The notes beneath the pieces are model-generated. The model worked only from the letters and a program-made list of their open reading frames with translations, ran no database searches and was not told the DNA's origin. The translations under genes were made by a program, and so were the position numbers. This document shows, piece by piece, positions 1 through 7,382 of a stretch of 37,643 nucleotides of DNA. Numbering within the stretch: the stretch's first letter is position 1; each line of letters begins with the position of its first letter. The DNA is from Nostoc sp. S13 (GTDB taxonomy: Bacteria; Cyanobacteriota; Cyanobacteriia; Cyanobacteriales; Nostocaceae), in assembly GCF_029379315.1 (NCBI RefSeq), contig NZ_JAQYWQ010000072.1, positions 1-37,643 of the forward strand, given 5' to 3'.

Positions 1-49
1 CATTGGGCATTGGGCATTGGGCATTGGGCATTGGGCATTGGGCATTGGG
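1..49. repeat. STRR array, CATTGGG x7
   Basis: Seven perfect head-to-tail copies of the heptamer CATTGGG open the window, followed by a degenerate CATTAGT. The same unit reappears after rpsC and after rpsI. Such heptamer arrays are a known hallmark of heterocystous cyanobacteria; no function can be read from the sequence. Confidence 0.95.
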
Positions 50-61
50 CATTAGTTATTA

Positions 62-88
62 ATTCCCCACTCCCCACTCCCTACTTCC
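62..88. repeat. STRR array, CCCCACT/CCCTACT type
   Basis: Short imperfect heptamer array of the (T)ACTCCC family. The same family forms the core of the MITE copies at 20339-20476 and 32843-32973. Confidence 0.8.
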
Positions 89-443
89 TAAAAATAACTC
101 TATAAATTACTGGACAAATATAAATAAATAATTTATATTATTAGATTGTGACCAATCGCGCAAATTAGGCAGCCTTCTTACTGTCATTCTGAGGTAGTGT
201 TAGCATCAAAAGCTGATGACTTAATCCAAATAGAACAATCTAATCTCAGATTGAGCATAGACTGGTAAACTAAGAAAGCTTTCAGGTCAAAATTGGAGCT
301 TATGGACGAACAACCAAAGCTAATTCTAAGCTCCAGAGTACATTTACTTTTGTGCCTCTGAAAAAGCAGGCAAAATCTTAAACAATAGTTTAAGGTGTTT
401 AAGGAAGTAAAAACTGAGCAGCAACGTTGATTTATGGCATTAC
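89..443. other. Non-coding spacer with inverted repeats
   Basis: I see no convincing gene on either strand. It holds small inverted repeats: CAATCT/AGATTG near 237-255 and GGAGCTTA/TAAGCTCC near 296-335. The A/T-rich stretch at 95-150 could hold a promoter for the downstream ribosomal leader, but no clear -35/-10 pair stands out. Confidence 0.5.
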
Positions 444-638
444 TAGCGGTGATGCGTAATGCCCTCGCCATTTAGGCGGGCGATATGAGTGAATGGCTAA
501 ATAAATTCAGCCGTTAATGGTAAGATACGTATCCTGGGTAGGGCGTTGTCCAGTGGGCGAGGCAATGTAAGACTGGTGTACCTGCAATTGCTGCTTGAAC
601 CCAGAATCCCCCGTCATTCATGCGGGGGAGTGCGTCAA
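444..638 (+). mobile_element. ORF-less IS200/IS605 (IS608-like) element with solo reRNA-type right end
   Basis: The right end has the IS608 arrangement: guide tetramer GAAT (604-607) directly 5' of a hairpin (stem CCCCCG/CGGGGG, 608-613 with 623-628), then the cleavage tetramer TCAA (635-638). On the left, TTAC (440-443), the IS608 left cleavage/target tetramer, lies 20 nt before a hairpin (CTCGCC/GGCGGG, 464-480), close to the IS608 spacing. No transposase gene fits in the 195 bp. One frame upstream of the right end (about 505-650) reads like a decayed TnpB C-terminus. In this family the sequence before the right end is the scaffold of the TnpB guide RNA (reRNA), with the flank after TCAA as guide. 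It would be a MITE or deletion derivative sitting in the rplC leader. Confidence 0.7.
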
Positions 639-1088
639 GTCAGTCTCAGTTAACGGATACTGGGCGTTAAAAAGCGCTTAAGTCCAACTGCAACAAGGCA
701 GTAGCCAACCTCCGGGAATCCGTCTTATGGGCGTATATAAATCGGAAAACCCGCCGACAGAGCTGCCTCCAGAAAGTGCCAGAGCAATTGCTTGGACGAA
801 AGCATTGCTGCACACAGCCTAAAGCTGTAGCGCCTTGCATTGATTCCAGAAGTTACTCTTCCCAATGGGAAGGAACTTGTGGCTGTTCTGGTGATCTAGT
901 GAGTGAAGCTAAACAGATTCACCAAGCAGTACGGACACGGTTTGTTGTGTCCCAAAGCATTTGGAGCGGTTTATTTAAGTAAGCCATTCCAAATTTCGCA
1001 GGCTAACCCAGCCTCAACTGATGCGTACAAAGCGTGTCCTCTAGAGTCCAATTCCAAGGTCAGCAAGTAGAAAGGAGAACCAGTTACT
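639..1088 (+). promoter_or_regulatory. Long structured 5' leader of rplC
   Basis: About 450 bases before rplC hold no credible gene but many compact hairpins: CTTCCC/GGGAAG (858-872), GGACAC/GTGTCC (933-952) and GGCT/AGCC (1001-1013). It is less A/T-rich than ordinary spacers and free of heptamer repeats, unlike almost every other spacer in this cluster. It ends in a good Shine-Dalgarno sequence AAGGAG (1072-1077). S10-type operons are often controlled by a leader RNA bound by a ribosomal protein (L4 in gamma-proteobacteria); a comparable role here is inference. Confidence 0.45.
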
Positions 1089-1721
1089 GTGTCTGTAGGT
1101 ATTCTCGGCACCAAGCTGGGCATGACCCAAATATTTGACGAAGCAGGAGTAGCCATTCCTGTGACTGTCATTCAAGCAGGGCCATGCACCGTTACACAAG
1201 TTAAAACGAAACAAACCGACGGTTACTTTGCCATTCAAGTTGGTTATGGCGAAGTGAAACCAAAGGCACTGAACAGACCACTACTGGGACATTTGGCTAA
1301 ATCATCTGCCCCGGCATTGCGTCACCTAAATGAATATCACACCGATAGCTCTAGTGATTATGCTTTAGGCCAACAGATTAAAGCAGATATTTTTAGTGCG
1401 GGTCAAATTGTCGATGTAGTCGGCACAAGCATCGGTCGCGGCTTTGCGGGAAACCAGAAGCGCAACAACTTTGGTCGAGGGCCCATGTCACACGGTTCCA
1501 AAAACCACAGAGCGCCCGGTTCTATTGGTGCTGGTACAACACCAGGTCGTGTCTATCCAGGTAAGCGGATGGCAGGGCGTTTAGGTGGGAAACGCATCAC
1601 AATCCGTAAGCTGACCATAGTGCGAGTTGACCCAGAACGCAACTTATTACTGATTAAGGGAGCCATTCCTGGTAAACCGGGTGCTCTAGTAAGTGTTGTG
1701 CCTGCAAAAATAGTGGGATAG
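1089..1721 (+). CDS. rplC: 50S ribosomal protein L3
   Basis: L3 is an early-assembly protein of the large subunit that binds 23S rRNA near its 3' end; its long loop reaches toward the peptidyl-transferase centre. The 210-residue product has the normal bacterial length. The signature loop NNFGRGPMSHGSKNHR and the glycines that follow lie at about residues 118-155. The start is GTG, set by AAGGAG 11 bases upstream. It is the first gene of the cluster: rpsJ (S10), which precedes L3 in E. coli, is absent, as is usual in cyanobacteria where it sits with tufA. A heptamer-repeat array follows it. Confidence 0.97.
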   Translation: MSVGILGTKLGMTQIFDEAGVAIPVTVIQAGPCTVTQVKTKQTDGYFAIQVGYGEVKPKALNRPLLGHLAKSSAPALRHLNEYHTDSSSDYALGQQIKADIFSAGQIVDVVGTSIGRGFAGNQKRNNFGRGPMSHGSKNHRAPGSIGAGTTPGRVYPGKRMAGRLGGKRITIRKLTIVRVDPERNLLLIKGAIPGKPGALVSVVPAKIVG

Positions 1722-1890
1722 TCAAAAGTCATTAGTCAAAGAGTCATTAGTCATTGGTCATTGGTCATTAGTGAATAACAAAGGACAACTGACAAAGGAC
1801 AAATGACTAAAGACAAATGACGCCACATGCTTCACTTTGGGAAACCCCAAGACCGCAGTGGCTCACCAATGACAAAGGACAGATAACAAA
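1722..1890. repeat. STRR array plus interspersed repeat between rplC and rplD
   Basis: Heptamers of the GTCATTA and TGACAAA/AGGACAA classes run to about 1820. They are followed by a unit (about 1826-1885) with the core GGGAAACCCCAAGACCGCA. The same unit recurs before rplM (about 17080-17125), there too embedded in the same heptamers. The unit leaves the rplD frame open upstream, so gene callers may over-extend L4 by 25 residues. Confidence 0.85.
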
Positions 1891-1891
1891 G

Positions 1892-2530
1892 ATGGTTGAA
1901 AGCGTAGTTAAAAATTGGCAAGGAGAACAAGTCGGCGAGACGACCTTTGAGTTGCGCGTTGCCAAGGAAGAAACAGCGTCTCATATTGTGCACCGCGCCT
2001 TAGTACGGCAATTGACCAATGCTCGTCAAGGAAACGCCAGTACAAAAACTCGTGCTGAAGTCAGAGGTGGGGGTCGTAAACCTTGGCGACAAAAAGGTAC
2101 TGGTCGCGCTCGTGCTGGGTCTATTCGTTCACCACTGTGGCGTGGTGGTGGTGTGATCTTTGGGCCAAAGCCCAGAGACTTCAACCTCAAGTTGAACCGC
2201 AAAGAGCGACGTTTGGCACTGCGGACAGCATTTGTTGGTCGCATTGACGATTTGATTGTGGTAGAAGAATTTAGCACCGAGCTATCTCGCCCGAAGACTA
2301 AAGAATTAGTGGCAGCGCTTGCCCGTTGGGGAGTAGTACCAGAAAGCAAGTCACTGTTAATTTTGTCGGAGATTGCGGATACAGATAACGTTTATTTGTC
2401 AGCCCGCAACATTGAAAATTTAAAACTAATTGCAGCCGACCAGCTAAATGTCTTTGATTTACTGCACGCTGACAAAATTGTAGTTACGGCATCAGCCCTA
2501 GAAAAAATCCAGGAGGTCTACAGTGCCTAG
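1892..2530 (+). CDS. rplD: 50S ribosomal protein L4
   Basis: L4 (uL4) binds domain I of 23S rRNA and lines the exit tunnel; in some bacteria it also represses its own operon. The conserved tunnel loop, with TRAEVRGGGRKPWRQKGTGR and the arginine/glycine run after it, lies at about residues 50-85. I place the start at ATG 1892 (MVESVVKNWQ), giving 212 residues. The open frame reaches back to 1817, but those 25 codons are made of interspersed repeat and align with nothing expected of L4. The stop overlaps rplW by 8 bases, so translation is probably coupled. Confidence 0.95.
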   Translation: MVESVVKNWQGEQVGETTFELRVAKEETASHIVHRALVRQLTNARQGNASTKTRAEVRGGGRKPWRQKGTGRARAGSIRSPLWRGGGVIFGPKPRDFNLKLNRKERRLALRTAFVGRIDDLIVVEEFSTELSRPKTKELVAALARWGVVPESKSLLILSEIADTDNVYLSARNIENLKLIAADQLNVFDLLHADKIVVTASALEKIQEVYSA

Positions 2531-2837
2531 CTTTGACCCCCGCGACCTTGCCGACTTAGTACGTCGCCCAATTGTCACCGAGAAAGCGACCATCTTGATG
2601 GAGCAGAACAAGTACACCTTTGAAGTAATTCCAAAGGCATCTAAGCCTGAAATCAAGGCTGCGATCGAAGACTTATTTCAGGTCAAGGTTGTAAAAGTCA
2701 ACACCATCCTACCACCGCGTAAAAAGCGGCGCGTTGGTAAATTTATTGGTTATAAACCCCAATATAAGCGAGCCATTATTACCGTCGCACCTGGGGATGA
2801 AGACAAGATTAGACAAGTCTTATTCCCAGAAGTCTAG
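2523..2837 (+). CDS. rplW: 50S ribosomal protein L23
   Basis: L23 (uL23) sits at the tunnel exit and is the docking site for trigger factor and SRP. Its 104 residues match the family. It has the typical N-terminal RRPIVTEKAT motif (about residues 14-23) and the basic PPRKKRRVGKFIGYKP loop (about residues 61-76). The start is GTG inside the last codons of rplD, preceded by AGGAGG in the rplD coding sequence. This overlap is the best evidence that rplD and rplW are one translational unit. Confidence 0.97.
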   Translation: MPSFDPRDLADLVRRPIVTEKATILMEQNKYTFEVIPKASKPEIKAAIEDLFQVKVVKVNTILPPRKKRRVGKFIGYKPQYKRAIITVAPGDEDKIRQVLFPEV

Positions 2838-2838
2838 G

Positions 2839-3033
2839 AATTTTAGATTTTAGGTTTTAGATTTTAGATTGAAGAGTTTACTGAATAAGTACCAAAGATG
2901 GTGGCAATTAGTTAAACACTGATTAAATCCAAAATCCAAAATCCAAAATTAAGTAAATCCAAAATCGTTCGACTGAGCGTTCGCGTAGCGTCTCGGAGCG
3001 AAGCCGAAGTCCAAAATCCAAAATCCAAAATAG
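2839..3033. repeat. STRR arrays and interspersed palindromic unit between rplW and rplB
   Basis: TTTTAGA heptamers occupy about 2843-2870 and AATCCAA heptamers about 2924-2965 and 3009-3030. The two classes are near reverse complements and could pair. Between the AATCCAA blocks, at 2967-3011, lies a GC-rich unit with the core GCGTTCGCGTAGCGTCTCGG, of a kind scattered in Nostoc genomes. The arrays reach to within a few bases of the rplB start codon. Confidence 0.85.
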
Positions 3034-3036
3034 ATT

Positions 3037-3900
3037 ATGGGTACTCGTTCTTATCGCCCTTATACCCCCAGCACTCGCCAAGTTACAATCTCTGACTTTG
3101 CGGAAATTACTAAAACCGAGCCGGAGAAATCCCTAACAACCTCGAAGCATCGCGCCAAAGGTCGGAATAATCGAGGGCGGATTACCAGTCGTCGCCGGGG
3201 TGGCGGACACAAACAGCTTTATCGGATCATCGATTTTAAAAGGGATAAACATAATATTCCTGCCAAAGTCGCAGCGATTGAATACGATCCTAACCGCAAT
3301 GCCCGAATTGCCCTTTTGTATTACCAAGACGGCGAAAAACGCTACATCCTCCACCCTAATGGTTTGAAAGTTGGAACAATAGTTATTTCTGGGACTGATG
3401 CTCCCTTTGAAGATGGTAATGCGTTACCGCTCTGGAAGATTCCCTTGGGTACTAGTGTTCACAACGTAGAATTCACTCCTGGTAAAGGTGGTCAAATTGT
3501 CCGGGCTGCTGGTGCTAGCGCCCAAGTCGTGGCAAAAGAAGGTAATTATGTAACTCTCAAGTTGCCTTCAGGAGAAGTACGCTTGATTCGACGCGAGTGC
3601 TACGCCACCATTGGGCAAGTAGGCAACACTGATGCGAGAAACTTGAGTGCAGGTAAAGCCGGACGAAATCGCTGGAAAGGTCGCCGTCCTAAGGTTAGAG
3701 GTAGCGTCATGAACCCAGTTGATCACCCACATGGTGGTGGTGAAGGTAGGGCACCTATCGGTAGATCAGGGCCTGTAACACCTTGGGGTAAACCCACATT
3801 GGGTGCGAAGACACGCAATCGCAAGAAACTCAGCAGCAAGTTGATTATACGTCGTCGCCGTAAGTCTTCTAAACGCGGTCGCGGTGGTCGTGAATCATAG
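3037..3900 (+). CDS. rplB: 50S ribosomal protein L2
   Basis: L2 (uL2) is a primary 23S rRNA binder needed for subunit joining and peptidyl-transferase activity. At 287 residues it is slightly longer than the E. coli protein (273). The N-terminal RNA-binding part has RGGGHKQLYRIIDFKRDK at about residues 51-68. The C-terminal part has NPVDHPHGGGEGRAPIG at about 226-242; His230 corresponds to the functionally important His229 of E. coli. The ATG lies directly after AATCCAA repeats, with no good Shine-Dalgarno sequence. Confidence 0.98.
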   Translation: MGTRSYRPYTPSTRQVTISDFAEITKTEPEKSLTTSKHRAKGRNNRGRITSRRRGGGHKQLYRIIDFKRDKHNIPAKVAAIEYDPNRNARIALLYYQDGEKRYILHPNGLKVGTIVISGTDAPFEDGNALPLWKIPLGTSVHNVEFTPGKGGQIVRAAGASAQVVAKEGNYVTLKLPSGEVRLIRRECYATIGQVGNTDARNLSAGKAGRNRWKGRRPKVRGSVMNPVDHPHGGGEGRAPIGRSGPVTPWGKPTLGAKTRNRKKLSSKLIIRRRRKSSKRGRGGRES

Positions 3901-4040
3901 AATTTTAGATTTTAGATTTTGGATTTTAGATTGGGGTCTACTTGTAAACATTGAAAATTTGTGAAACTTGATTAAGACACCTAATTATCCAAAATCGGAA
4001 ATTCTAAATCCAAAATCCTAAATCCTAAATCCAAAATTGA
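3901..4040. repeat. STRR arrays between rplB and rpsS
   Basis: TTTTAGA-type heptamers follow the rplB stop (3902-3931) and AATCCAA/AATCCTA-type heptamers precede rpsS (about 3988-4038). The two blocks are mutually complementary and can fold into one long imperfect stem around the intervening 55 bases. Confidence 0.85.
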
Positions 4041-4043
4041 ACT

Positions 4044-4322
4044 ATGGGTCGTTCTCTAAAAAAAGGTCCTTTCGTTGCGGATCATCTTCTAAAAAAAATT
4101 GAAAAGCTCAACGACAACAACAGAAAAGAAGTTATTAAAACTTGGTCGCGAGCTTCGACAATTTTGCCCCTAATGGTAGGTCATACTATAGCTGTTCACA
4201 ACGGACGCCAACACGTTCCAGTTTTTGTAAATGAACAGATGGTGGGACACAAGTTGGGGGAATTTGCCCCGACACGCACCTACAGGGGTCATGGAAAAAG
4301 CGACAAAAAAGCAGGTAGGTAG
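4044..4322 (+). CDS. rpsS: 30S ribosomal protein S19
   Basis: S19 (uS19) sits in the head of the small subunit with S13 and contacts the A-site tRNA region. The 92-residue length and the N-terminal GRSLKKGPFVADHLL are diagnostic. So is the C-terminal GEFAPTRTYRGHGKSDKKAGR, in which TRTYRGH carries the key 16S rRNA contacts. The start ATG follows a heptamer array without a strong Shine-Dalgarno sequence. Confidence 0.97.
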   Translation: MGRSLKKGPFVADHLLKKIEKLNDNNRKEVIKTWSRASTILPLMVGHTIAVHNGRQHVPVFVNEQMVGHKLGEFAPTRTYRGHGKSDKKAGR

Positions 4323-4390
4323 TTATTAGTCATTACGTCATTAGTCATTAGCTAAAGACAAGTGACAAATGACCAATGACAAATGACAAA
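4322..4390. repeat. STRR array between rpsS and rplV
   Basis: GTCATTA heptamers switch to TGACAAA heptamers, a self-complementary arrangement. The array contains spurious ATGs that open the rplV frame at 4383. Confidence 0.8.
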
Positions 4391-4403
4391 ATTGGAGAAA
4401 ATT

Positions 4404-4760
4404 ATGGCTAATAATACTACTGAAGTAAAAGCGATCGCTCGTTTTATCCGCATCTCGGCCTACAAAGTGCGTCGCGTACTTGATCAAATTCGGGGGCGAT
4501 CGTACCGAGAAGCGTTAATCATCCTGGAATTCATGCCCTATCGCGCCACTGATCCTATATTGAAGGTTCTCAGAAGCGCTGCTGCCAATGCCGAACACAA
4601 CGCTGGGTTAGATCGGACTCAATTAGTGATTACTCAGGCATACGCCGACCAAGGGCCGCCGTTGAAGCGGTTCCAGCCAAGAGCGCAAGGTCGAGCTTAC
4701 CAAATTCGCAAGCCGACGTGTCATATTACTGTGGCTGTTGCAGCTGCCCCAGAAAAATAA
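4404..4760 (+). CDS. rplV: 50S ribosomal protein L22
   Basis: L22 (uL22) contacts all 23S rRNA domains and, with L4, forms the tunnel constriction. The product from ATG 4404 is 118 residues. It carries ARFIRISAYKVRRVLDQIRG near the N-terminus and the tunnel hairpin (KRFQPRAQGRAYQIRKPTCH) at about residues 86-105. I chose this ATG because GGAGAA lies 5 bases upstream. The frame is also open from 4383, but those 7 codons come from the repeat array. Confidence 0.95.
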   Translation: MANNTTEVKAIARFIRISAYKVRRVLDQIRGRSYREALIILEFMPYRATDPILKVLRSAAANAEHNAGLDRTQLVITQAYADQGPPLKRFQPRAQGRAYQIRKPTCHITVAVAAAPEK

Positions 4761-4814
4761 GCTTTTTTTACACGAATAAATTGCGTAAAGTCAGAAATTT
4801 TAGAGGAAGCATTC

Positions 4815-5594
4815 GTGGGACAGAAGATTCATCCAGTTGGTTTTCGCCTGGGTATTACACATGAACATCAATCCCGTTGGTTTGCTGTTCCTGATCGCTA
4901 TCCAGAACTTCTACAAGAAGACTACAAACTGCGTCAATACATAGAACAAAAGCTGGGTAGACTCGCTCAAAACAACGCCGGAATTTCCGAAGTGCGGATT
5001 GAGCGCAAAGCTGACCAAATCGACTTAGAAGTACGCACAGCTAGACCAGGCGTAGTCGTGGGTCGTGGTGGGCAAGGGATCGAATCCTTACGTACCGGAC
5101 TCCAAGGACTGTTGGGTAGTAATCGCCAAATTCGCATTAACGTAGTTGAAGTTCAACGAGTTGATGCTGATGCCTACCTAATTGCCGAATACATTGCTCA
5201 ACAATTGGAACGGCGGGTTTCCTTTCGCCGGGTAGTGCGACAATCGATTCAACGTGCCCAACGCGCTGGTGTCCAAGGCATTAAAATCCAAGTCAGTGGT
5301 CGGCTCAACGGTGCGGAAATTGCCCGGACAGAGTGGACTCGTGAAGGTAGAGTACCTTTACATACCTTACGGGCTGACATTGACTACTCTTATTGCACGG
5401 CAAAAACTGTTTACGGCATTCTGGGCATCAAAGTATGGGTGTTTAAGGGAGAAATTATTCCTGGACAGGAAGAAATCCCTCTACCACCCGCAACCCGTGA
5501 TCCCCGCGATCGCGGCGATCGCGATCGTGAACCCCGTCGCCGTCAACAACAACGTCGTCGCCAGCAATTTGAAGACCGCTCAAATGAAGGATGA
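4815..5594 (+). CDS. rpsC: 30S ribosomal protein S3
   Basis: S3 (uS3) lies at the mRNA entry pore and acts in helicase activity with S4 and S5. Its 259 residues include a type-II KH domain with the GRGG loop at residues 83-86 and a C-terminal S3 domain (RTEWTREGRVPLHTLRADID, about 170-190). The last 35 residues are a charged, low-complexity Arg/Asp/Gln tail. Part of this tail is encoded by back-to-back HIP1 octamers (5506-5522). The start is GTG, preceded by GAGGAAG. Confidence 0.97.
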   Translation: MGQKIHPVGFRLGITHEHQSRWFAVPDRYPELLQEDYKLRQYIEQKLGRLAQNNAGISEVRIERKADQIDLEVRTARPGVVVGRGGQGIESLRTGLQGLLGSNRQIRINVVEVQRVDADAYLIAEYIAQQLERRVSFRRVVRQSIQRAQRAGVQGIKIQVSGRLNGAEIARTEWTREGRVPLHTLRADIDYSYCTAKTVYGILGIKVWVFKGEIIPGQEEIPLPPATRDPRDRGDRDREPRRRQQQRRRQQFEDRSNEG

Positions 5595-5597
5595 ATG

Positions 5598-5676
5598 GGA
5601 ATGGGGCATGGGGCATAGGGCATTGTCAATTCTCAATGCCCAATACCCAATGCCCAATGCCCAATGCCCAAGTACC
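5598..5676. repeat. STRR array between rpsC and rplP (inverted CATTGGG units)
   Basis: GGGCAT-type units run first and their complement, CCCAATG, follows. The spacer can fold into a long G/C-rich hairpin between two ribosomal genes; whether it pauses or terminates transcription is unknown. Confidence 0.8.
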
Positions 5677-5688
5677 TAGTACCCAATC

Positions 5689-6114
5689 ATGTTAAGCCCT
5701 AGAAGAACTAAATTCCGCAAACAACAGCGCGGACGGATGGAGGGACTAGCCACCCGTGGTAGCACCCTCAACTTCGGTGATTTTGCACTCCAAGCTCAAG
5801 AACCTGCTTGGATTACCTCGCGTCAAATCGAGGCTTCCCGTCGGGCAATGACCCGTTATATTCGTCGGGGTGGACAAATCTGGATTCGGATTTTCCCTGA
5901 TAAACCTGTAACCATGCGTCCTGCTGAAACCCGGATGGGTTCCGGTAAAGGTAATCCCGAGTTTTGGGTAGCGGTAGTCAAACCAGGGCGAATTTTGTTT
6001 GAAATTGGTGGGGTTTCTGAAGAAATCGCCCGTGAAGCTATGCGCTTGGCTTCATTTAAACTGCCTATAAAAACCAAGTTTATTGTGCGCTCTCAACCAC
6101 AGGAGCAGGAGTAG
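5689..6114 (+). CDS. rplP: 50S ribosomal protein L16
   Basis: L16 (uL16) organises the A site of the large subunit and is among the last proteins to join it. At 141 residues it fits the family. It begins MLSPRRTKFRKQQRGRM and contains GGQIWIRIFPDKPVTMRPAETRMG at about residues 60-83. That segment includes the arginine that is hydroxylated in E. coli, and the Lys/Gly loop GKGNPEFW follows it. rpmC begins 3 bases after the stop. Confidence 0.97.
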   Translation: MLSPRRTKFRKQQRGRMEGLATRGSTLNFGDFALQAQEPAWITSRQIEASRRAMTRYIRRGGQIWIRIFPDKPVTMRPAETRMGSGKGNPEFWVAVVKPGRILFEIGGVSEEIAREAMRLASFKLPIKTKFIVRSQPQEQE

Positions 6115-6117
6115 CTG

Positions 6118-6345
6118 ATGCCTCTTCCCAAGATTTCAGAAGCTAGAGAATTAAGTGACGAGAAACTCTCTGATGAAATTGTCGCGATCAAAAGACAACT
6201 ATTTCAGTTGCGCTTGCAAAAAGCTACAAGACAACTAGAAAAGCCCCACCAGTTCCGACAAATCCGACACCGCCTAGCCCAATTGCTGACGGTAGAAACA
6301 GAACGCAAACGGGCAGCAAGTCAATCGGCTAAAGAAGAAAAGTAG
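6118..6345 (+). CDS. rpmC: 50S ribosomal protein L29
   Basis: L29 (uL29) is a small two-helix protein near the tunnel exit, next to L23. The 75 residues contain the typical second-helix motif QLFQLRLQKATRQLEKPHQFR (positions about 27-47). It lies between rplP (3 bases) and rpsQ (6 bases) in the tightest part of the cluster, and AGGAG within the rplP tail serves as its ribosome-binding site. Confidence 0.95.
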   Translation: MPLPKISEARELSDEKLSDEIVAIKRQLFQLRLQKATRQLEKPHQFRQIRHRLAQLLTVETERKRAASQSAKEEK

Positions 6346-6351
6346 GAGATT

Positions 6352-6600
6352 ATGGCAGTCAAAGAACGAGTTGGCTTGGTAGTGAGCGATAAAATGCAAA
6401 AAACTGTGGTAGTCGCCATAGAAAACCGCGCTCCTCACCCCAAATACGGCAAGATTGTAGTTAACACCCAACGATATAAAGTTCACGACGAAGAAAATAA
6501 GTGTAAAGTAGGCGATCGCGTTCGCATTCAGGAAACTAGACCCCTGAGTAAAACCAAGCGCTGGAAAATCACAGAAGTCTTGAACGTCAAACCCACTTAA
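6352..6600 (+). CDS. rpsQ: 30S ribosomal protein S17
   Basis: S17 (uS17) is an OB-fold primary binder of 16S rRNA. The 82 residues show the family features GLVVSDKMQKTVVVAIE (about residues 8-24), HPKYGKIV, and GDRVRIQETRPLSKTKRW (about 54-71). The start ATG follows TAGGAG, 6 bases after the rpmC stop, so the two are co-transcribed and probably coupled. Confidence 0.97.
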   Translation: MAVKERVGLVVSDKMQKTVVVAIENRAPHPKYGKIVVNTQRYKVHDEENKCKVGDRVRIQETRPLSKTKRWKITEVLNVKPT

Positions 6601-6646
6601 ACCTCATCGTTGTTAGTTTGTAACAACATTACAAGGGAGAATAATT

Positions 6647-7015
6647 GTGATTCAACCCCAGACTTATCTGAATGTCGCAGATAATAGCGGCGCCCGTAAA
6701 CTAATGTGCATCCGCATCTTAGGTGGAGGCAACCGCCGTTATGGTTTTATCGGCGATAAAATTATCGCCGTTGTCAAAGATGCTACACCCAACATGGCTG
6801 TAAAAAAGTCTGATGTCGTGGAAGCAGTAATTGTCCGAACTCGTAAAGCTGTAAGTCGTGATAGCGGCATGAGTATTCGCTTTGATGATAACGCCGCTGT
6901 GATCATCAACAAAGACGGTAATCCCAGAGGCACACGGGTTTTTGGCCCAGTTGCACGGGAATTGCGCGATAAAAACTTTACTAAAATTGTTTCTCTGGCT
7001 CCGGAGGTGCTTTAA
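6647..7015 (+). CDS. rplN: 50S ribosomal protein L14
   Basis: L14 (uL14) lies at the subunit interface (bridge B5/B8) and is the docking site of the silencing factor RsfS, whose gene also lies in this window (35177-35635). The 122 residues begin MIQPQTYLNVADNSGARKLMCIRILGG and end in the conserved VFGPVARELR...KIVSLAPEVL. The start is GTG with AAGGGAG upstream. The stop overlaps the rplX start as TAATG. Confidence 0.97.
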   Translation: MIQPQTYLNVADNSGARKLMCIRILGGGNRRYGFIGDKIIAVVKDATPNMAVKKSDVVEAVIVRTRKAVSRDSGMSIRFDDNAAVIINKDGNPRGTRVFGPVARELRDKNFTKIVSLAPEVL

Positions 7016-7368
7016 TGGCAACCAAACAGGGTACGCCCAAAGTATTCCACAAAATGCACGTCAAAACTGGCGACACCGTACAAGTGATTGCTGGCAAAGA
7101 CAAAGGAAAAGTTGGCGAAATTACTCAGGCACTTCCCCAACTGAGTAAAGTTATTGTCAAAGGCGTCAACATTAAAACCAAGCACGTCAAACCCCAGCAA
7201 GAAGGTGAATCAGGGCGGATTGTCACCCAAGAATTCCCGATTCATAGCTCCAACGTGATGCTTTATTCCAGCAAGCAAAACGTTGCTAGTCGTGTTGGTT
7301 ATACCTTTACGTCAGAAGGAAAAAAAGTTAGAAAACTCAAGAAAACTGGCGAGATTCTGGATAAATAA
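7015..7368 (+). CDS. rplX: 50S ribosomal protein L24
   Basis: L24 (uL24) initiates large-subunit assembly. The KOW motif, DTVQVIAGKDKGKVGEITQ, is at about residues 20-38, and the protein is 117 residues long. Translation starts at an ATG overlapping the rplN stop, with CGGAGG 8 bases upstream in the rplN coding sequence, which indicates translational coupling. A heptamer-repeat spacer separates it from rplE. Confidence 0.97.
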   Translation: MATKQGTPKVFHKMHVKTGDTVQVIAGKDKGKVGEITQALPQLSKVIVKGVNIKTKHVKPQQEGESGRIVTQEFPIHSSNVMLYSSKQNVASRVGYTFTSEGKKVRKLKKTGEILDK

Positions 7369-7382
7369 GAATTAGCCAACTT

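Noticed and set aside
1..49. Possible CRISPR-like array
   Set aside because: The units are directly adjacent 7-mers with no spacers; it is an STRR.
184..471. 95-codon minus-strand open frame
   Set aside because: Cys/Ser-rich composition, no family resemblance, no ribosome-binding site; it overlaps the IS608-like left end.
505..650. Live tnpB gene end
   Set aside because: The frame reads like a TnpB C-terminus but has no zinc-finger or RuvC part and stops upstream near 499; at most a decayed tail of the element.
776..982. 68-codon plus-strand frame in the rplC leader
   Set aside because: No family resemblance; it spans the leader hairpins and has no ribosome-binding site.
1817..1891. 25-residue N-terminal extension of L4
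   Set aside because: The codons are made of interspersed repeat sequence shared with the rplM spacer; ATG 1892 gives the family N-terminus.
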